From Albula goreensis (Eukaryota; Chordata; Actinopteri; Albuliformes; Albulidae), in contig CM040765.1 of the NCBI GenBank assembly GCA_022829145.1, positions 10,274,292 through 10,338,291 on the forward strand: a stretch of 64,000 nt of DNA, read 5' to 3'. Numbering within the stretch: the first letter of the stretch is position 1; every line of letters begins with the position of its first letter. The position numbers were made by a program, and so were the translations under genes. Below the pieces are notes generated by a model. It ran no database searches, was not told where the DNA came from, and worked only from the letters and a program-made list of their open reading frames with translations. Positions 15,301 to 29,697 of this stretch are shown in pieces.

Positions 15301-18300
15301 CAGAGCCATTTGCGAGCGTGCAATGAAGCACAGAGAGCCTGTGAACTGTTACCCTGCCACTTGGCCGATGCTGCGGTCAACTATGTGTCTGTCCACCAGA
15401 CCTCTTACCACAGCTGACTGCAGCCTGAGCGGGGGCCGCATCACTGGACTGGGAAACCGTGCTTTGGCTGAGCGTGCCACCCGAGAGCCCACCAGTTATT
15501 TCCTCATCGCCTCGGCAGCCACAAGACATTCTGTGAATCAGAAATCGAATAACCTATATTTTCTAGTTCAGGTAACTGAATCATTGAATGAGCATCCAAC
15601 ACTGAAAAAACCCTCAAGAGACAAAGTCTCAAGGACTGGGTTTTGTCTATCCTTCCAATAAACACAGCTTTTATTGAGAACAGGGACACCGGTATTAATA
15701 AGTCGACCAATTCTTGATTCAAAGAAGAATAAAATTTACCCACCACAATTACTCAGGTATGTGCCCCACTTACAGTTATTCTAGTCATTCATTTCAGTTT
15801 CATTAATCGACCCATAGTCCTCCAAAAATAGTTGCATCCTATGCTTATGTAAGCAGTAAAAGAGCCTGCAATCCTGTGGATTTTCCAATATTCCTTGATT
15901 AGGGGGGAACCTGAACTAATGGGACCAAGCAGGCAGAAGACTATTTAAGAAAAAGTAATTATGTCTAAAGTTTCATGTGGGAGATTACGGGACCGAGCTC
16001 TGAAGAGCGAATCCCTTTGGCTTTGCCATGACTTACTGCTGCTGCCTGAATTTTAGATAGACATTGCCTTCACAGTTCGTAGGTTGAGCTAATCAAACTC
16101 CGCTGTTCAGCTGGCTGATAAGTTTACGCTACAGAAGTGGCATAATTACACTGCTGACTAATTAATCCAGAAGAGAATGTTATTGCCTCTTTGTGGGCTT
16201 TGAATCTACTTAAGGATTAGAGGTACTGGGTATGGGCCTGCCTGACAGCACTGCAGAAGGAGGGTTGTCATTTGGCTTGTCATTAAAGTCTGGGGCCGCG
16301 TTATGCTGCTTGCACCCACGCACTCGCCAGTACCCACTACTGCCTTAAGCCTCAGTACATTCACTCTGAGAATAATAAACCTGCACAGCCTGAAAAAAAT
16401 AAATGAATGGCTGATTATAATTTGTGTCATGTGGTGGTGTTTTTACTGTGGGGAAAGGAGGGTCATCAAGCTGTGTGATGTAATCACAGACAGGGAAGCG
16501 CTGGGCTGCCCGTGTTCTCTCACTACATCTGATCCGAGGTACCCGTTTAGTACTTGAAATCTGCCAGGTCTTACACAATGACTCTGAGTTTGTGACATCA
16601 CTGTTTACATGTAATAATGGCATATATAATGATGTGATTATGCTGGGATCTGTTCCATGCATCTGGTTGTAGGTAATGTGGATGGGGTGAAGGACCCACA
16701 GGAGTGAAGTTTGGCATGGAAAACCCCATTGGGTTTTGCAGCATAAGAAGACAAAAATGATTGGTGCAGTTTCAATGTGGGAAAGAACTATCCATATGAT
16801 TTTAATTGAATCAGTTTGTGAAGTTCCCAAAGTTACCTTGAAAAGCATAAGATTGTCACTTGCATTCAGTAAAAAAATACGGGTCTGAAAACTAACTAAA
16901 TGTACAAACAAAAGTGCTCAGTTGGCAATACTGTCAAGTCGCTCTCTCGCTTCCGATTCACCTAAGCAGCTTGAAAACAGCCTCACGTAAAAGGGGTATC
17001 CTCCTTCTCGCTTGGGGTTGTTCCGTTATTTGAAAATGTGCTCTTGGTTTTCTCTTCTCTCTCTGTTTTCTTAATGCTTCATTTCCCTTTTTTATTTTTC
17101 AAAGGTTTTTGTTTTTCTTTCAACAAGACTATATGTAGCTTTTCTTGACAGATACCTTATTCATGAATTTTATTTTGGTGTTGGGAGCTTATTTATGTTT
17201 ATGTGGCATGGATGGTAAAATGATGTATTGCTGAACAGTGAAAACCTCAGAGCCATTGATCTTATTCAGCGACGGTGCCTCACTGCCCTCTGTGTCACTT
17301 CAGCATCTCCCTGTATAGCTTCAAATGGATTGCATCTTGATTAAAGGAAGAGGGTTAGCAACACCAGCACATTCAAACTTATTAAAGTTTCTGGAAAATA
17401 TATTCCCAAACTGCATAGTGTTTAGGGACATAGACATTCATATATTTAAAAGCGAATAGTTTTTTAATCAGTTCAGTAATAGGTACTCAGCTATAGCTGT
17501 GTCACTTAAATGATAGGACAGTGATGGGAGGGTTCCTCTGTTGTTTGGGAAGCAGCTTCACACATTCTTGGACTCTGCCTGCACCTTATCTTAACATCTT
17601 GGCCAACTGCAGCTCAACTCCCCTTGCTTGCTGGCTGGCAAAACCTGACACCTGTCACCTCTACCAGCTGCAGGTGACAGAAGAATGCCAGTGGGAGAGC
17701 TGGCTGTCAGGCCTCGGTTAGCCTTCGTGTCTTATTGAATTTCATAAAGTTTAGCTTCGAAAGTATACCCATGTGGAGAAAATCCTTACAGCGTATAGCC
17801 TTACTATAAATGTCTTGTTCCATGCATGTTTGAATCCTGGTTTCATTCTGAGGAGTAAGGAGACACACAACTTCAGTCTAACATAAGCATAAAACTGTTT
17901 TGTTGTTACATGGACAGTTAAATCCTGTCGAGTTCGAGAATAAATTGTTGTTCAGATCTATTGGTGCAATTTAAATAGCCTCTTCATTTGCACAATTTAA
18001 GACTAGGGGTCTACAAATATAGATAACTAATTTTGCAAATATGTAAAATCTGTTGCCCCAGAACCTCTAGCATTTTGCATAATACCATTAGTAACCCTAG
18101 TGTTAGTTACAGTTGTATTAAAATAAAGGTAAATGTGAAGGTTACCTGCAGAGAAAATACATTTTCCTTTATGTTTAGCTGTTCATTGATTTGCATTGCA
18201 TGTTATAAAATACAAACAGGAATTAGGCAGCATATGATATTGCACTAATATATAATAGCGTATTTGTTTATAGCTGGCTGCAGAAGTACAGCAAAGGTAA

Positions 18301-21300
18301 AAGCGCATACATATGCTTTGAGGTACCCCGGAGACAAAATGCTCTTTATCTGTCAGCAGTGCGATTGCATCAGTGTCCAAAACAGGCAATGCCTTTGCGA
18401 TTTTGTGTCCTCGGCTTCAGCGGTGTGGAAAGTGATGACCTTGGTTTTAGACATTCCTCCGGACGGTTGGAACATTCTGGCATGTGCAGCACTGATAAGG
18501 AACAGCCACAGACGTGCTTGCCAACTGGTTATGAAAGTCTGCCTTGGACTGAAACAGGGAGCAGGCCGGATTTACGCTGAAGGGGTTTCGAAAGGCATGC
18601 ACTCGTGTTGGAATGCTTTACTGGGTAAGATGCTGTACTCCCTAAAAAAAGAGGTTGTCCCAGTTAATGACTTGACACCATATCTAGTTCTATAGCGGTA
18701 GGTATAGAGTTCCTTTCTAACATAAAGTGGCTTCTGTGAAACTTTAATTTCATGTGCCTTATTTTCCCTGCTAGAACGTATTTCCTTTGCTGTTGCCCCA
18801 GGCATTGCGAATTTGTGTCTGTAAATTTTCTTTCATTAATGAGTCAATACACAATTCTGTTTGCTTCTGTGTGAAGATCTCGGTCCAAGATCACTGTTAC
18901 CTGTCGCTATGGAAGCTCACATGAGTGAAAGCTTCCTGTAAGTTATACAACTACCTCCCCAGATGAGCTTTGCATACCTTATAGTATATATTTTCATCTC
19001 AAGCATATTCTATATACAGTCCTATACATACACACACACTTTGCACAAAGTTTTTTCCACTTGGTGCATGAAATGGATGGGGGAAAAGTCTCCAGATTTA
19101 GTTGGCAAAATGTGATGTTCCATGATATTGAACATATTTCTCTGTCACACGAGGGGCTTCTACCCCACAGCTCTTTGCAGTGTGCTTTGTTCCACTCTGT
19201 GAATAAGACAGCTTGAGGACAAGTGAACACCGAGAGGGCTGAACCGTGGTAAGAAGTACTGTGTGCAAATTCAAAATATCAACATTTAATCAAATCAGAA
19301 CTCAGACGATAAATCCTGAATAATATTAGAGAATGGCCTTGCCCCGTGGTCGATAGAGGATTTCATTGACTGACAAGACATGCTAGATGTCAGGGTTTCA
19401 CTGGTTCATGTGATTTGTTGTATGGCAAAGTAACTCCAGTGCAGGGATTCAGATACCCTTATTTAAATTACAGTTGCATCGGCAGTAGAGATACTCCTTT
19501 ACTTTGTATCTCTTTTCCTCCTTACTCCATTTAATGTTTGTAAGTGGACCGGCCATACTTAAGCAGACACACTGTTACTGTTCTCATTGGCATTTAAAAT
19601 GCAATTGAAATATTTTTCTCAATTTTCATTTTGTGCTTTGTGTTTGCCACAAATTTCATTTCATAGTATTGACGCTGGCCTGGAGTGCACTGTTGTCATT
19701 CTCTGATTTGTCACATTGCATTTATTTGCTTCAATGAAGTTCTCAACAATTCTAAAAATTATTTTTGTATCTGAAAGCACATACTTTAGCTAATTGTTTT
19801 TTACTTTAGCAATTCAGTGTTTTTTAATCATTGTGTAAAGATGATTTATTTGTATTTATTGCTGCTTCAGAAAGCACTGCACCAGCAAGGTTTGTATATC
19901 TCTGATTTCTGCAATAAGCCAGTCGTTCCTCATTTTGCAGACATGGTGTCCTGTCTTGGGTCCAAGGTAGCTCAACAAGTTATTGGTCAGGCAACCAGAT
20001 ATTAACAAAACATGAACCAAAGAATGCAGGCAAAATGTATGTGGAACAAATATATGTTATGATTGACCCAAAGATTTGAGTGGAGTCACAGCACAGGGCA
20101 GTGGCATCTGTTATGGTGTTTATTAAGTCATGCACTCCTCGTCTGAACTGATAATTCTCTCCTTTGCTTTGCTTGTAATTAAACATTTGCTGAATGTCAC
20201 CCTGAAGTTGTAATTATATGATAAATATAGCTGTGAATCACCAAGTGTATTCAGAAATCATCTGTAATTCCATTCAGATTCCGAAGGTTGATTGTGAAAG
20301 AAGGGTACTTCTGGAATTGCAAAGCAGCAGAGTAGGGTCCAGCTGTAGCCAATGAAAATCCAGTACAAGCATCTCCAGCAACATGCATGGATAGGAAGTG
20401 ATACCATAATCCTTAACATCTACTGAAGCCATAGCTGGAAGCTCAGAACATATGGCCTCTTAAAGTTAAGGCCTCTGGCCCTAGCTGTACACATAACCTA
20501 ACCTAAATTTCTCATCTTCATCATTAGAACTTGTCAGTATCACATGCTGTACTGCACTGTAAATCCAATGCAGTATTGTTCTCAGAGTAGCTCAAAGTGC
20601 CAGTGTAGAGAGAGTCCGGATGGGAAGGCAAAGAATTGATCTCAAACATGCACAAATCCACATGGCTTTTAGAGGTTTCGTACTCACTTTGCTGTACTCA
20701 TGTGAGTGCAAGTTCTGCTGTGAAATTAAAAAGGAGTTGAGCTGGCTGCCATTGTGAGAATCTGGCTTCCCAAATAGGTAGCAACACCCTGCTGTTTCAG
20801 CCTGAGAGTCTTTACCTTTGTAATAAATTAATACGGCCCACGGGTATTCTATGCGCTCTGCCTTTAGATGCGTGGAGACAAAATAGGAAGTGACCATGCA
20901 AAGGCACTGTTGTTATTAATGAGCACTGTGTGTGAGGAGGTGGCTTAGGCCTGGCACTCTTCAGATCCATGCATCTGATTGGCAGAGCTCTGCTAAACAA
21001 CCCTTTGTACATAGAGCCACTCCCATACTTACATATTTTCTGTAATATCAGGACAACTAAAATTTCCAACTACCATTAAAATTACTATGTATGACTTTGT
21101 CAACTATTGTTGTGTGCCCTTGTATGTACATTCCCTTTATATGCTCTTTTAACCCTGTTAAAACCCTGTAGCCTTTTTCTTACTGTGTTATTAATATAAA
21201 AAGATTTTGAACATGTTGACCAGGCATTTCCAAGGATTTAAGAGGTCGATGTACTGTATCATCTATTATAAATAATTGTTCACAGGAATTCAACTTTAGT

Positions 21301-21726
21301 TTCAGTATTGTTTGACCAGTGATCTCTGATCCCTGAATAAAAACAGCATTAATAGTATGCAAATTGTGTTATTTTGCAAACTCGTGAAGATGTTATGATA
21401 ATTAGTGGATCATTAATCTGCTTTGCTGACATTCATAGCAAGGATGACTTAATTCCAGGCATTTTTTACCTTAACCATTAATATCCCTTGATGTTTTTTT
21501 TTTTTTTTATCACCATAGTATTTCAGTTATACTAAGCTAAATGGAACAGTCTCATATACATTCAAACCCAAATCCTTAGCCCTTATCTCTAAGGTGCAAC
21601 ACACAAACCCACACAGTTGTTTGCTGGAATTTCTGAAACAACAAGAAAATTCTGGATACCCAATTACCTTATCACCATCTTATTACCAATAGTTTCCCTA
21701 AGCACCTGGAAGGAGAGAATGCCACC

Positions 21727-21755
21727 ATAATGTATTGCATTTTGTAATACATTAT
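21727..21755. other. Short inverted repeat, possible hairpin
   Basis: Arms ATAATGTATT (21727-21736) and AATACATTAT (21746-21755) are perfect partners with a 9-bp loop. They are A/T-rich and thus weak. The stem is too short for a microRNA precursor. Confidence 0.5.
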
Positions 21756-24489
21756 ACATTGTTATATAATGTCTAAACTATTCTCATTGTGAAAAGTCTC
21801 TACAAATAACATGCTAGTAATATTAAAAGATGTAGTAGCTTCTTTGTTCTGAAAAGTACAATATATATTTTAATAATTATATGTTCAACTAACTGAGCTT
21901 GTGTGCAAGGGCAGGGATGATGTTGTACAGTTAATAACTGAGTCGAACATTTAATGATTCATGAGATTGCATGAAGCTGACACATCACAGCTCTTTTTGA
22001 GGGTGGATGGGTGGGGGGTGCAACTGACGTAGATGCAGATCTTGTAAATACAGGACACATCTCACCATCTGTGGAGTTCTGCTCTTATTTCGCCTCAACC
22101 TGACCTTCGCTCAACAAAATGATCTTTGTAGGGTCTTGCAGAGGAGGCCTTTCAGAGCTTTGCATTACCAATGTAAATGCTTTGGCTACTGTGAGTCAGA
22201 GGCATTGCTGCTGGAGACAGAACTGCAGTGGAATTTATTTTCATGCATTCTGGACAAACACTGAAGGATGGGAAAATACTATTTTTGGCAGTTGGCAGCA
22301 GCCGCAGCTCTGATATTGAAAAGAATTATTCATATGGACAAATTTAGCGCAGCATTTCCTGGATTAACCAACTGATCATGTTAACTGTATTGGTATGGAA
22401 TCATGTGTGCTGTGCCCAGTTGTGTCTTTTACACATTCTATAAACTTTTTTTGTCATATTTATATTTCTGTATGTTAGATTCAGTAATGCTGATCTAACA
22501 TAATCTTCTGTGGACTGAAATGATTACATTTCTTGAGCCTTTTCCATTTCATATTTAAAAGGATTGAATCTGAGAAATACAAATATATGTAGTCATAGCA
22601 AGGTCAAATATATGCTTTGCACTAAAACATACAGGCTAGTGGTCATGCTTCAGCGTTGTGTGTCCCACCATAGAATTCTATCTGAGCCGTTTTTATCTGA
22701 GCCCAAAGTCATACACTCTTCCAAACATGGCTTACAAACTGTGAGTAGGCTGAGGGAGCGTTCCCCTGGACCCCATCAGAGCTCATGAAGCTTTGGCTGT
22801 ATCTAATCTTGTGTAACAGAGGTGGATCTGCTGTGGGTTTCCTACAGCACGCCTCGTATCGCACAGCCAGAGACATCATTAGCTCACCAAGCCGAATACC
22901 AAGGTCCCCAGCTGCGCAAAGCAATCAGATTTATCGTTTTGGCTCTAGGGCAAGATGCCACCTTCTGTGGTGGGCATTTTACTGAATTGTACTACATATG
23001 CTTCCACACCACCTCTAAATATTAATTCTAAACATTTTACAGGAAATAAACATGCCGTATCTCATTTCATATGGAGTTTGAGGTCTTTTATTATTTATAG
23101 CTTATTTCTGGGGAAAACAGTGGCACACTTGCCTGAAATTACATCGTTGATAAAAAATATAGGGGGGAAAAAAGAACAGTAAATTAGTCTTGCAAATCAG
23201 TGTTAGAGTGAATTAGTTTCCCTGTCTGTGCGATGCAAACAGACCCTTAGAGGCATCTTATCTGTGTAGAGTTTTACATTTTTCTCCACACATTGTGCAA
23301 CCGATTTATATGCTAAAGTAGGAAAACAATGTGTTGCAGCTGATGGGTTGTATCAGACCACAGGGGTTGATTGCTATATGTTATGTTTGGAATCAAAACA
23401 AAGTTCTACAAAGGATTTTAAATGGGGCAAACTGGTGGTTGTAAATGTTTGGTGTACAGCAGGTACAGACCAGGGGTCTTACAGGTTGTAATTGAGTTGT
23501 GCCATGTCAAAAAAAACCCATGCGCACCTCCTTCAAGCGGTTTATGTGTTTTCTGTATTTTGGCACATGAACATTGGTATTCTAAACACCTTGATGCATA
23601 TAAGTTCCTGTGACTAACAGTGGCCATGATATTATAAAAGTAGTAATGTCTGTTTTGAAACTCATACATTATGTATTCATGTGTTTAATTTTAGCTTGCC
23701 TGCTTTTTCATTTCAGTAAATGAACATGAGCCAGGATGATTACAGTTAATGGTGTCTGCTTGCATTTTTGTTCCATTCACTACTTCAGACACCCTATCTC
23801 TGTGTTTTCCAGTGCATTTGCTTTCACTGTTAGGGATGACTTTTTTATATAAGCTATTACATGAATTTGAACAGGGGTTTGGTCATCACTTGATACCACC
23901 TGCTACAGTACTTGAGTGGACAAATATTAGAGAATAGATAAATATTATACAAATGATAATATACAAACAAATAGTTTATTACAGTTTATTATAATACATC
24001 TTGCCTGTATGTTATAGAAAGATCTAACGAAAGATCTAGCGCTTGCTTGCTTTGAAAAAATCAGCAGCTTGATGCCATTTCATGTGGGGCTTTCAGGTGG
24101 TGGATCCAGGCTCCCTGCACAGTGACTTGCCACTGGTCCTGACCACACCTGTTGTGGCCCATCATTGGACATAGTGTTACCCAGGGAGGATGGGACTCGG
24201 TCAGGAAGGCATTCCCCACATCATCATGTGAGAGTGAATCCCCTGGTGTGTTGGGTACCCCCAGTTTGCCATGTGCAGTTCTCTGGCAGAACGGCTGCAC
24301 AGCATGTATGATGGAGAGTTATATGAAAAGATGGTTAGCTGCATGTGGTTCGAGGACGTGTGCATTATTTTGCAACCTCCTGAATTTAACAGTGATGGCA
24401 TTGCTTACATTTGTTGACATTATTGTCTTTTTAAAATTGTGAAATAAAGGGAAAAAGTTGGAAGTCAAAAAGTTGCTAGAAAATGGGTG

Positions 24490-24900
24490 TTATTTTTAGG
24501 CGGTCTTTAAAGTGCTTAACTTGGATGAGGCCATTAATCCAAGAGAGGCTTTATCTGGATACTGGCAGCACAGGCTATTCCTCCCTTAGCTCGGGCCCTG
24601 CAGATGTGTGCCTGTGAACAGAGGTGCTTTTCTCTGGCCAGCAAGGAAAGGGGACAGCCTGCAACCCCTGTCCGGAAGCAGTTGGCAAAGGAGCCTTTGT
24701 GGCCAAATGGAATGAATTTAATGTGTGCCACACACACAAAAAAAAATTCCTCCACACAGATCACAGTCCTGCTGTCAGGCAGCTTGAGCTGATTAGAAAT
24801 TTAAGGCATCAGTCTGTCTGCAGTTTTTTAAAGCCAGGATTTTCATGAATATTAATAACAGCGCGGCTCACGATTGGATTTTTCATGGTGGCCTAAATGT
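24490..24900. promoter_or_regulatory. Candidate conserved non-coding element
   Basis: This is a complex, balanced-composition block between AT-rich flanks, with CTTTGTGGCC-type and ATGAATATTAAT-type motifs near its right end (24847-24860). Several overlapping frames are open by chance on both strands, none with a recognisable domain. The call rests only on composition and motif texture. Confidence 0.2.
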
Positions 24901-25668
24901 TTACTGCGCTTTCCGTCTCCTTACCATTCTTACCTCAGAACTGACAAGAAGTACCACAGAACTTAAAAAAACAAGATTGGTCTTTATGTAGTACAGTTTG
25001 TAAAATATATGGTATATATGTACAAGGCTAAAGTAAGAAAGGGAGCAAATAGGGATGCATTTATTTACGTATTTTAATTCTTGAATGATGTAAATCAATA
25101 AACTAAATTTGAACCGGATGTAATAAAATTAGATTGTGAATAATTATGGGAATTGCGGACACTTTGTGATTCATCACTGTCGGTTACCATCAGTAGAATG
25201 GGTCCAAATTTCTGCATGGCCAATAACAAAAAGCCTCCTACCTTGAGAAAACAACTACATGCAATTTAGCAACAACAAAAGAGCTGAAGCAGTGAGGCAT
25301 ACAACATGACCTCATTCTTGTCATGTTGTTCCCGAAGGCATTTACATGTTGTGTCTCTGGCTTAGTTCTCTAGTGTAGGAACACAATGAGAATCATGACC
25401 ACATAGCCAGACCCTGCAAAGCGACCACAGGCCATTGAATCAGAGGGAACCAAGAGCTGACCCCAGAGGGACAATAAAGAACTGCTGTTACCTTCTTATC
25501 TATTAAAAAACCATCATTTTCTAAGCTATTAATTTTTAATTGCAAAACACACAGTTGAATGATTATGGACACAGATGAATGAAGTATTTGCCCTTGTGTC
25601 CCAACACTTTCCCAAATTAGTCTTTATAAGTCCTACATAGAAGCGTATACAGAATACATCCTGTCAGG

Positions 25669-25772
25669 ACCAAATAACCTTTTAAATCTGATAAAAGTGT
25701 CTCTTGTGCAAATACTGTCTAAGTTAAGTCCAACTAACCTTTTAAATCGGATAAATGTTTCCCTTGTGCAAC
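25669..25772. repeat. 60-bp tandem duplication
   Basis: AACCTTTTAAATC plus GATAAA and CTTGTGCAA recur at exactly 60-bp spacing (25676 and 25736). The right copy is shorter and differs at several bases, so the duplication is not recent. Confidence 0.8.
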
Positions 25773-26369
25773 TTCAGACGTCTTTAATGTCTGTTGTTGC
25801 TGATTTTTTACTCCTGAAACAAGGTGATGCAATTAAACAATCAGTTCCTCAAAGCCCACCTTGACAATGATAAGACAGAGTCTAATCTGTTAATTAAACT
25901 ATTTATTTGCAGAAAGTGAGATAGAATCAATGCAGCCCCTCTGGGATTATGGATTAGGGGGGGAGAGGTGTCATTCAGGAGCAAATGTCCCACAGTTTGA
26001 CATTAGAGAGTTGGGTGACAGAGGCAAGCAGAAGAGAAGGAAAGGGGAAAGGCAAGTGAAACTGGCAGAGAGAGAGACACCATGAGCGCACTGCGTGAAT
26101 GTAAATTCATTCAGCGATGTGAAGCAATCGATACAGGCTTCACAACCCACCCAAGCACACACATACGATTTTACGCCGTCTGCAGCATTGAGATAATCCA
26201 AGAGCGCAGGACAGATATCACAGCTGCGATCCAATCGAGTGTGTTGTGGGCATTTAGTCAAGGCCAAAAGCCCATATACCTTTTCATCTCAGACCGGAGA
26301 TCAAAGCCTTCCTCTGCCCTGGGCAAAGCACACTTGTGCTCCACTAGCTCCTGAGTATTGGAAGGGAGC

Positions 26370-26560
26370 TCGCTGATAAATTATATTTCCGCTGCAGATC
26401 TAGCAGGTTTCGCCTTATGCTAAGTGCTTGGGATGCATATGCATAATGAGCAACATCGATCCACCCCCTGATACCTATGTGTTGTTTTCCTGTTAATTAC
26501 ATTTAATTGTATTTCCCATCAATCATTTGCAACAAGGGGCTTATAACTCTTACAAGGTCT
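26370..26560. promoter_or_regulatory. Candidate enhancer or conserved non-coding block with a MORE-type POU site
   Basis: The 12-bp palindrome ATGCATATGCAT sits at 26433-26444. This is the sequence known as MORE, bound by POU-factor dimers such as Oct/Brn proteins. Within 70 bp are homeodomain cores TTAATTA (26493-26499) and TTAATTG (26503-26509), and a TCAATCA-type site near 26519. The block is complex, repeat-free sequence. Conservation is not shown; enhancer function is inference from motif clustering. Confidence 0.35.
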
Positions 26561-26706
26561 ACTGCTTTTTCAACCGGCACAGGCCTTGGGCACTAATGTT
26601 GCCAGGAAGGCTGCTGAAGTGAAGTTGGTTTCTGGAAGCAGTAAAAGACAGCATCTTTAGACATTGTGTTGTAACTGATTTTGAAGAATCTAGAGTCTTT
26701 TAAATC

Positions 26707-26732
26707 CTACTACTACTACTACTACTACTACT
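26707..26732. repeat. CTA trinucleotide microsatellite
   Basis: About 8.7 uninterrupted CTA units on the plus strand. Confidence 0.95.
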
Positions 26733-27179
26733 GTTTGGTGAAATCAAACGGAAGACAGGAAGCATTTAAATCCTGTGATGTGATCTATGTTTCTCTGAGG
26801 TGCAGGAGCCAAAACATGCCCACAGAACAAAACAATTCCACTCTAACCAATAAAAAAACCCCAAATGAATCATACTACTGCATATGAACAAGATTCACAG
26901 AGATATAAATGGAATTTCGCATTCATGCTGTCGTCAGTGCTGGGTGCTCCTTCCCTAACCTTGCCAAATGTACCCAACAAGGTCATTTTTGCAATATTAA
27001 CGAGCTCGGTGTCCTCGTTAGTGCGCTCAGAGGTATCAGATACCAATGGGTAACGTTTATCCTGAAGAGAGCCCCCCAGCCCCTGGCCCACCTCACCTCA
27101 CTGATCCATCTCTGTGCCCCCCACCACCTCTCTGTCTGCTGCTTAATGGAGATGATTCCAGGAGAGGAGACATGAATAC

Positions 27180-27650
27180 CCTCCCATACATCAGTCATGG
27201 AGCCATGGATCTATGGCCAATTAAAGCAAAATGGCATAACTGATAACTGAAGGGACTATTGCTGCAATGTTGCTCTAATAACCTTGTTTTCTTCGATTTT
27301 CGCTGACCTTTCTGTCTTTTCAGAGGGGATAAAAAAACTCATCTGATAGGAGAGGCTCAGAGGAATTGTCACTCAAATGTCAGGACCCATAATTATTGCT
27401 GTGATCCTTGTTGTAAGACTTTAAACATGACATTGAAGGTGTGAGGCGCCGAGGCGTACGTCCCCAAGCGGTTCCAAGGGAATATCATGATTAAGAATGT
27501 CAAATGCTGCATTACCCACCGGAAAGATTTCTATATCATTGCCTCCATCTCAGCTCCCTGACTTGTTTTTATAGCGTCTGTTGGTTTAGCAAATGTCAGG
27601 CTCTGATGGCTTGTGACACCACAAATTCAATTAAAAAGTAGGCTGAAGGT
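27180..27650. promoter_or_regulatory. Candidate conserved non-coding element
   Basis: This is repeat-free complex sequence containing CCAATTAAAGC-type homeodomain sites near 27218 and a short CpG-rich core (about 27445-27475) inside AT-rich intron. No open frame of note spans it. The call is inference from sequence texture. Confidence 0.2.
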
Positions 27651-29678
27651 AAAAACCAAAAAGATAGAGACAAGATGAATCTTCAGGCATGCACCATGTG
27701 AAGATGGGCATTCGTTCTGGCACCAGGAAAACGAAGTGTCCATTTACTGTCCAATTTTGATTATGTTCATTAGGCTCCAAGATTTCCCCAGAGGTTTATA
27801 TTCACAAAGAAATAGCCTATTAAAATGCTCTAACCCTCATAATTTCCAAATTCATTGCTCAAACATGAAATAAATAATCTTCATCCTATCCATACTTGAA
27901 ACATGCTTCAGGCAGTATTGTAGAAAGATAAATGTATTGTAATGGCTTTCTTCCACTCTGAAATATTGCCATACAGGATTTTCTGACTATGACTTCCATG
28001 TCTTACATTAGGCAACTGCCAGAATACAGCGACAGACCATATTTCAGACAACGGGAAAACCCACTTGATAATTTAGGTTCGTTTCATCAAGTGGTATGTA
28101 TTAGAACCCTAATGCTGCTAAAAACACAGATGCTGCCAAATCTGAGATTCATTAACCATAGGTTTGGCACATCTCTTTTTTTAAAATGTGTCAATGAGTA
28201 TCACACCTCTAATAGCTGGTACTGCCAAACACTGAGCCAAGTGCATTAAACTGTAAATTATTCTGTATGAGGTACCAAGCATCAATCGTAAATGATGCTG
28301 TGAAAGACATTAAAGTGTTGTGCGTTGTCATGGTTACCCCCACAAAAGACACATTTGAACAAAAGCCAGTTGCTGAGGTGCCTAAATAGACTGTACATAC
28401 CAGAGCACTTGCAGTATGACTGTCCTTGCCAAATGCCAGCCCTGCTTTGTTTGTCCAGCAGTGTCAGTTTTGTGTTTGACGCAAACATACAATGGGGCCA
28501 AAAGCAATGGTTTTTTCCGACTGTGCATTTTTTTGATCGGCTGCAATATGTACAACAAACAGAGGACAGATCATTGTAGTTGCTTGAGGGCATATGCAAA
28601 ATGAGCACCAATCATGGTGTGCTGGAGATTCTGGCACAGACATAATCAAAACATTGACTCAGCATTGCTAATCACGGATTATACATATGGCTCTGATGGT
28701 GACTCTCCCGTTAGAGGCTTTCTTTCACTGAGGGATTCTGACTTGGACACCCGACTGTAATTTGTTTTTACACATGCTGCATATCTCGAGCGATGGTCAT
28801 GGAAAAAGGAAATGCGTGTATTTTTATCAGTCAGGTTTCCGATAACCTTTTATAGCCATCATTGCACTGAGAGAGTATCATGGCCAGGTAAAGGGATTTT
28901 GGACACCTTACATCTACTTCAGAGCAACGCGCACACTTATCCCACCCAAGCGAACACCTGCTTTGTATTGGTTTTTCTGACAAAAATGTCACATCGATTG
29001 TATCAGGATAGTCTGTGCATATTATCATATAGGGATCATTAGTGACCACAGAGAGAGAGAGTGAGTGAGTTAATTAGTTTGGTCAGGACTGGAAAAAGCA
29101 GGAGAAAAAAGGATAGTAACAAAAAAAACAAAGAAATCACTCACTCACTGTATATTAGGATGAGCTTTAAGCTGGTTTGTCAAAGCAATGACTGATTTCA
29201 AGCAATTGATTTTGATATTGATTTGATAGGGAAAGAAGAAGAAGTCATACCGTTTATCTCCAAGTTGGATGGCTTTTATTATTTTCTTTTCTTTTTTGTT
29301 TTGGTTCTCTCCCTATGTGACAGCACATCTGTCATGGTGGGCAACTCATTTTTCAAGGCAAGTAGCTGAGATCTGAGCCAGTAGGTTTGACACGAGGCAT
29401 GCTTCACAGCCCAGATAGATGCTTGTCTAAGTGAAAGGCCTCCCAAGCAATGTTATTTTGACTTGCCTATCTGGGCCATCTGATATAATTTTCATTCCAT
29501 CTACATGTGTATGCAGCAAAGGTCAGTTCAATTTTAAGTAATGAATGCTATCGGATTATTTTGAAAACTCCATGAATATAATCACTTGAAATGTTCGAAC
29601 ATTCATATCACAAAATAAATGTCTTCACAAGAAAGTTATATTTATTCAGAGTATCACATATTTTATTATTACCACTTT

Positions 29679-29697
29679 TGTGTGTGTGTGTGTGTGT
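29679..29697. repeat. TG microsatellite
   Basis: Nine and a half uninterrupted TG units. Confidence 0.95.

Noticed and set aside
16345..16911. 188-codon minus-strand open frame, the longest in the window
   Set aside because: No recognisable domain, mixed low-quality composition, and overlaps other frames. In 64 kb on six frames one such frame is not remarkable.
21727..21755. Possible microRNA hairpin
   Set aside because: The stem is only 10 bp and A/T-rich, far short of a precursor.
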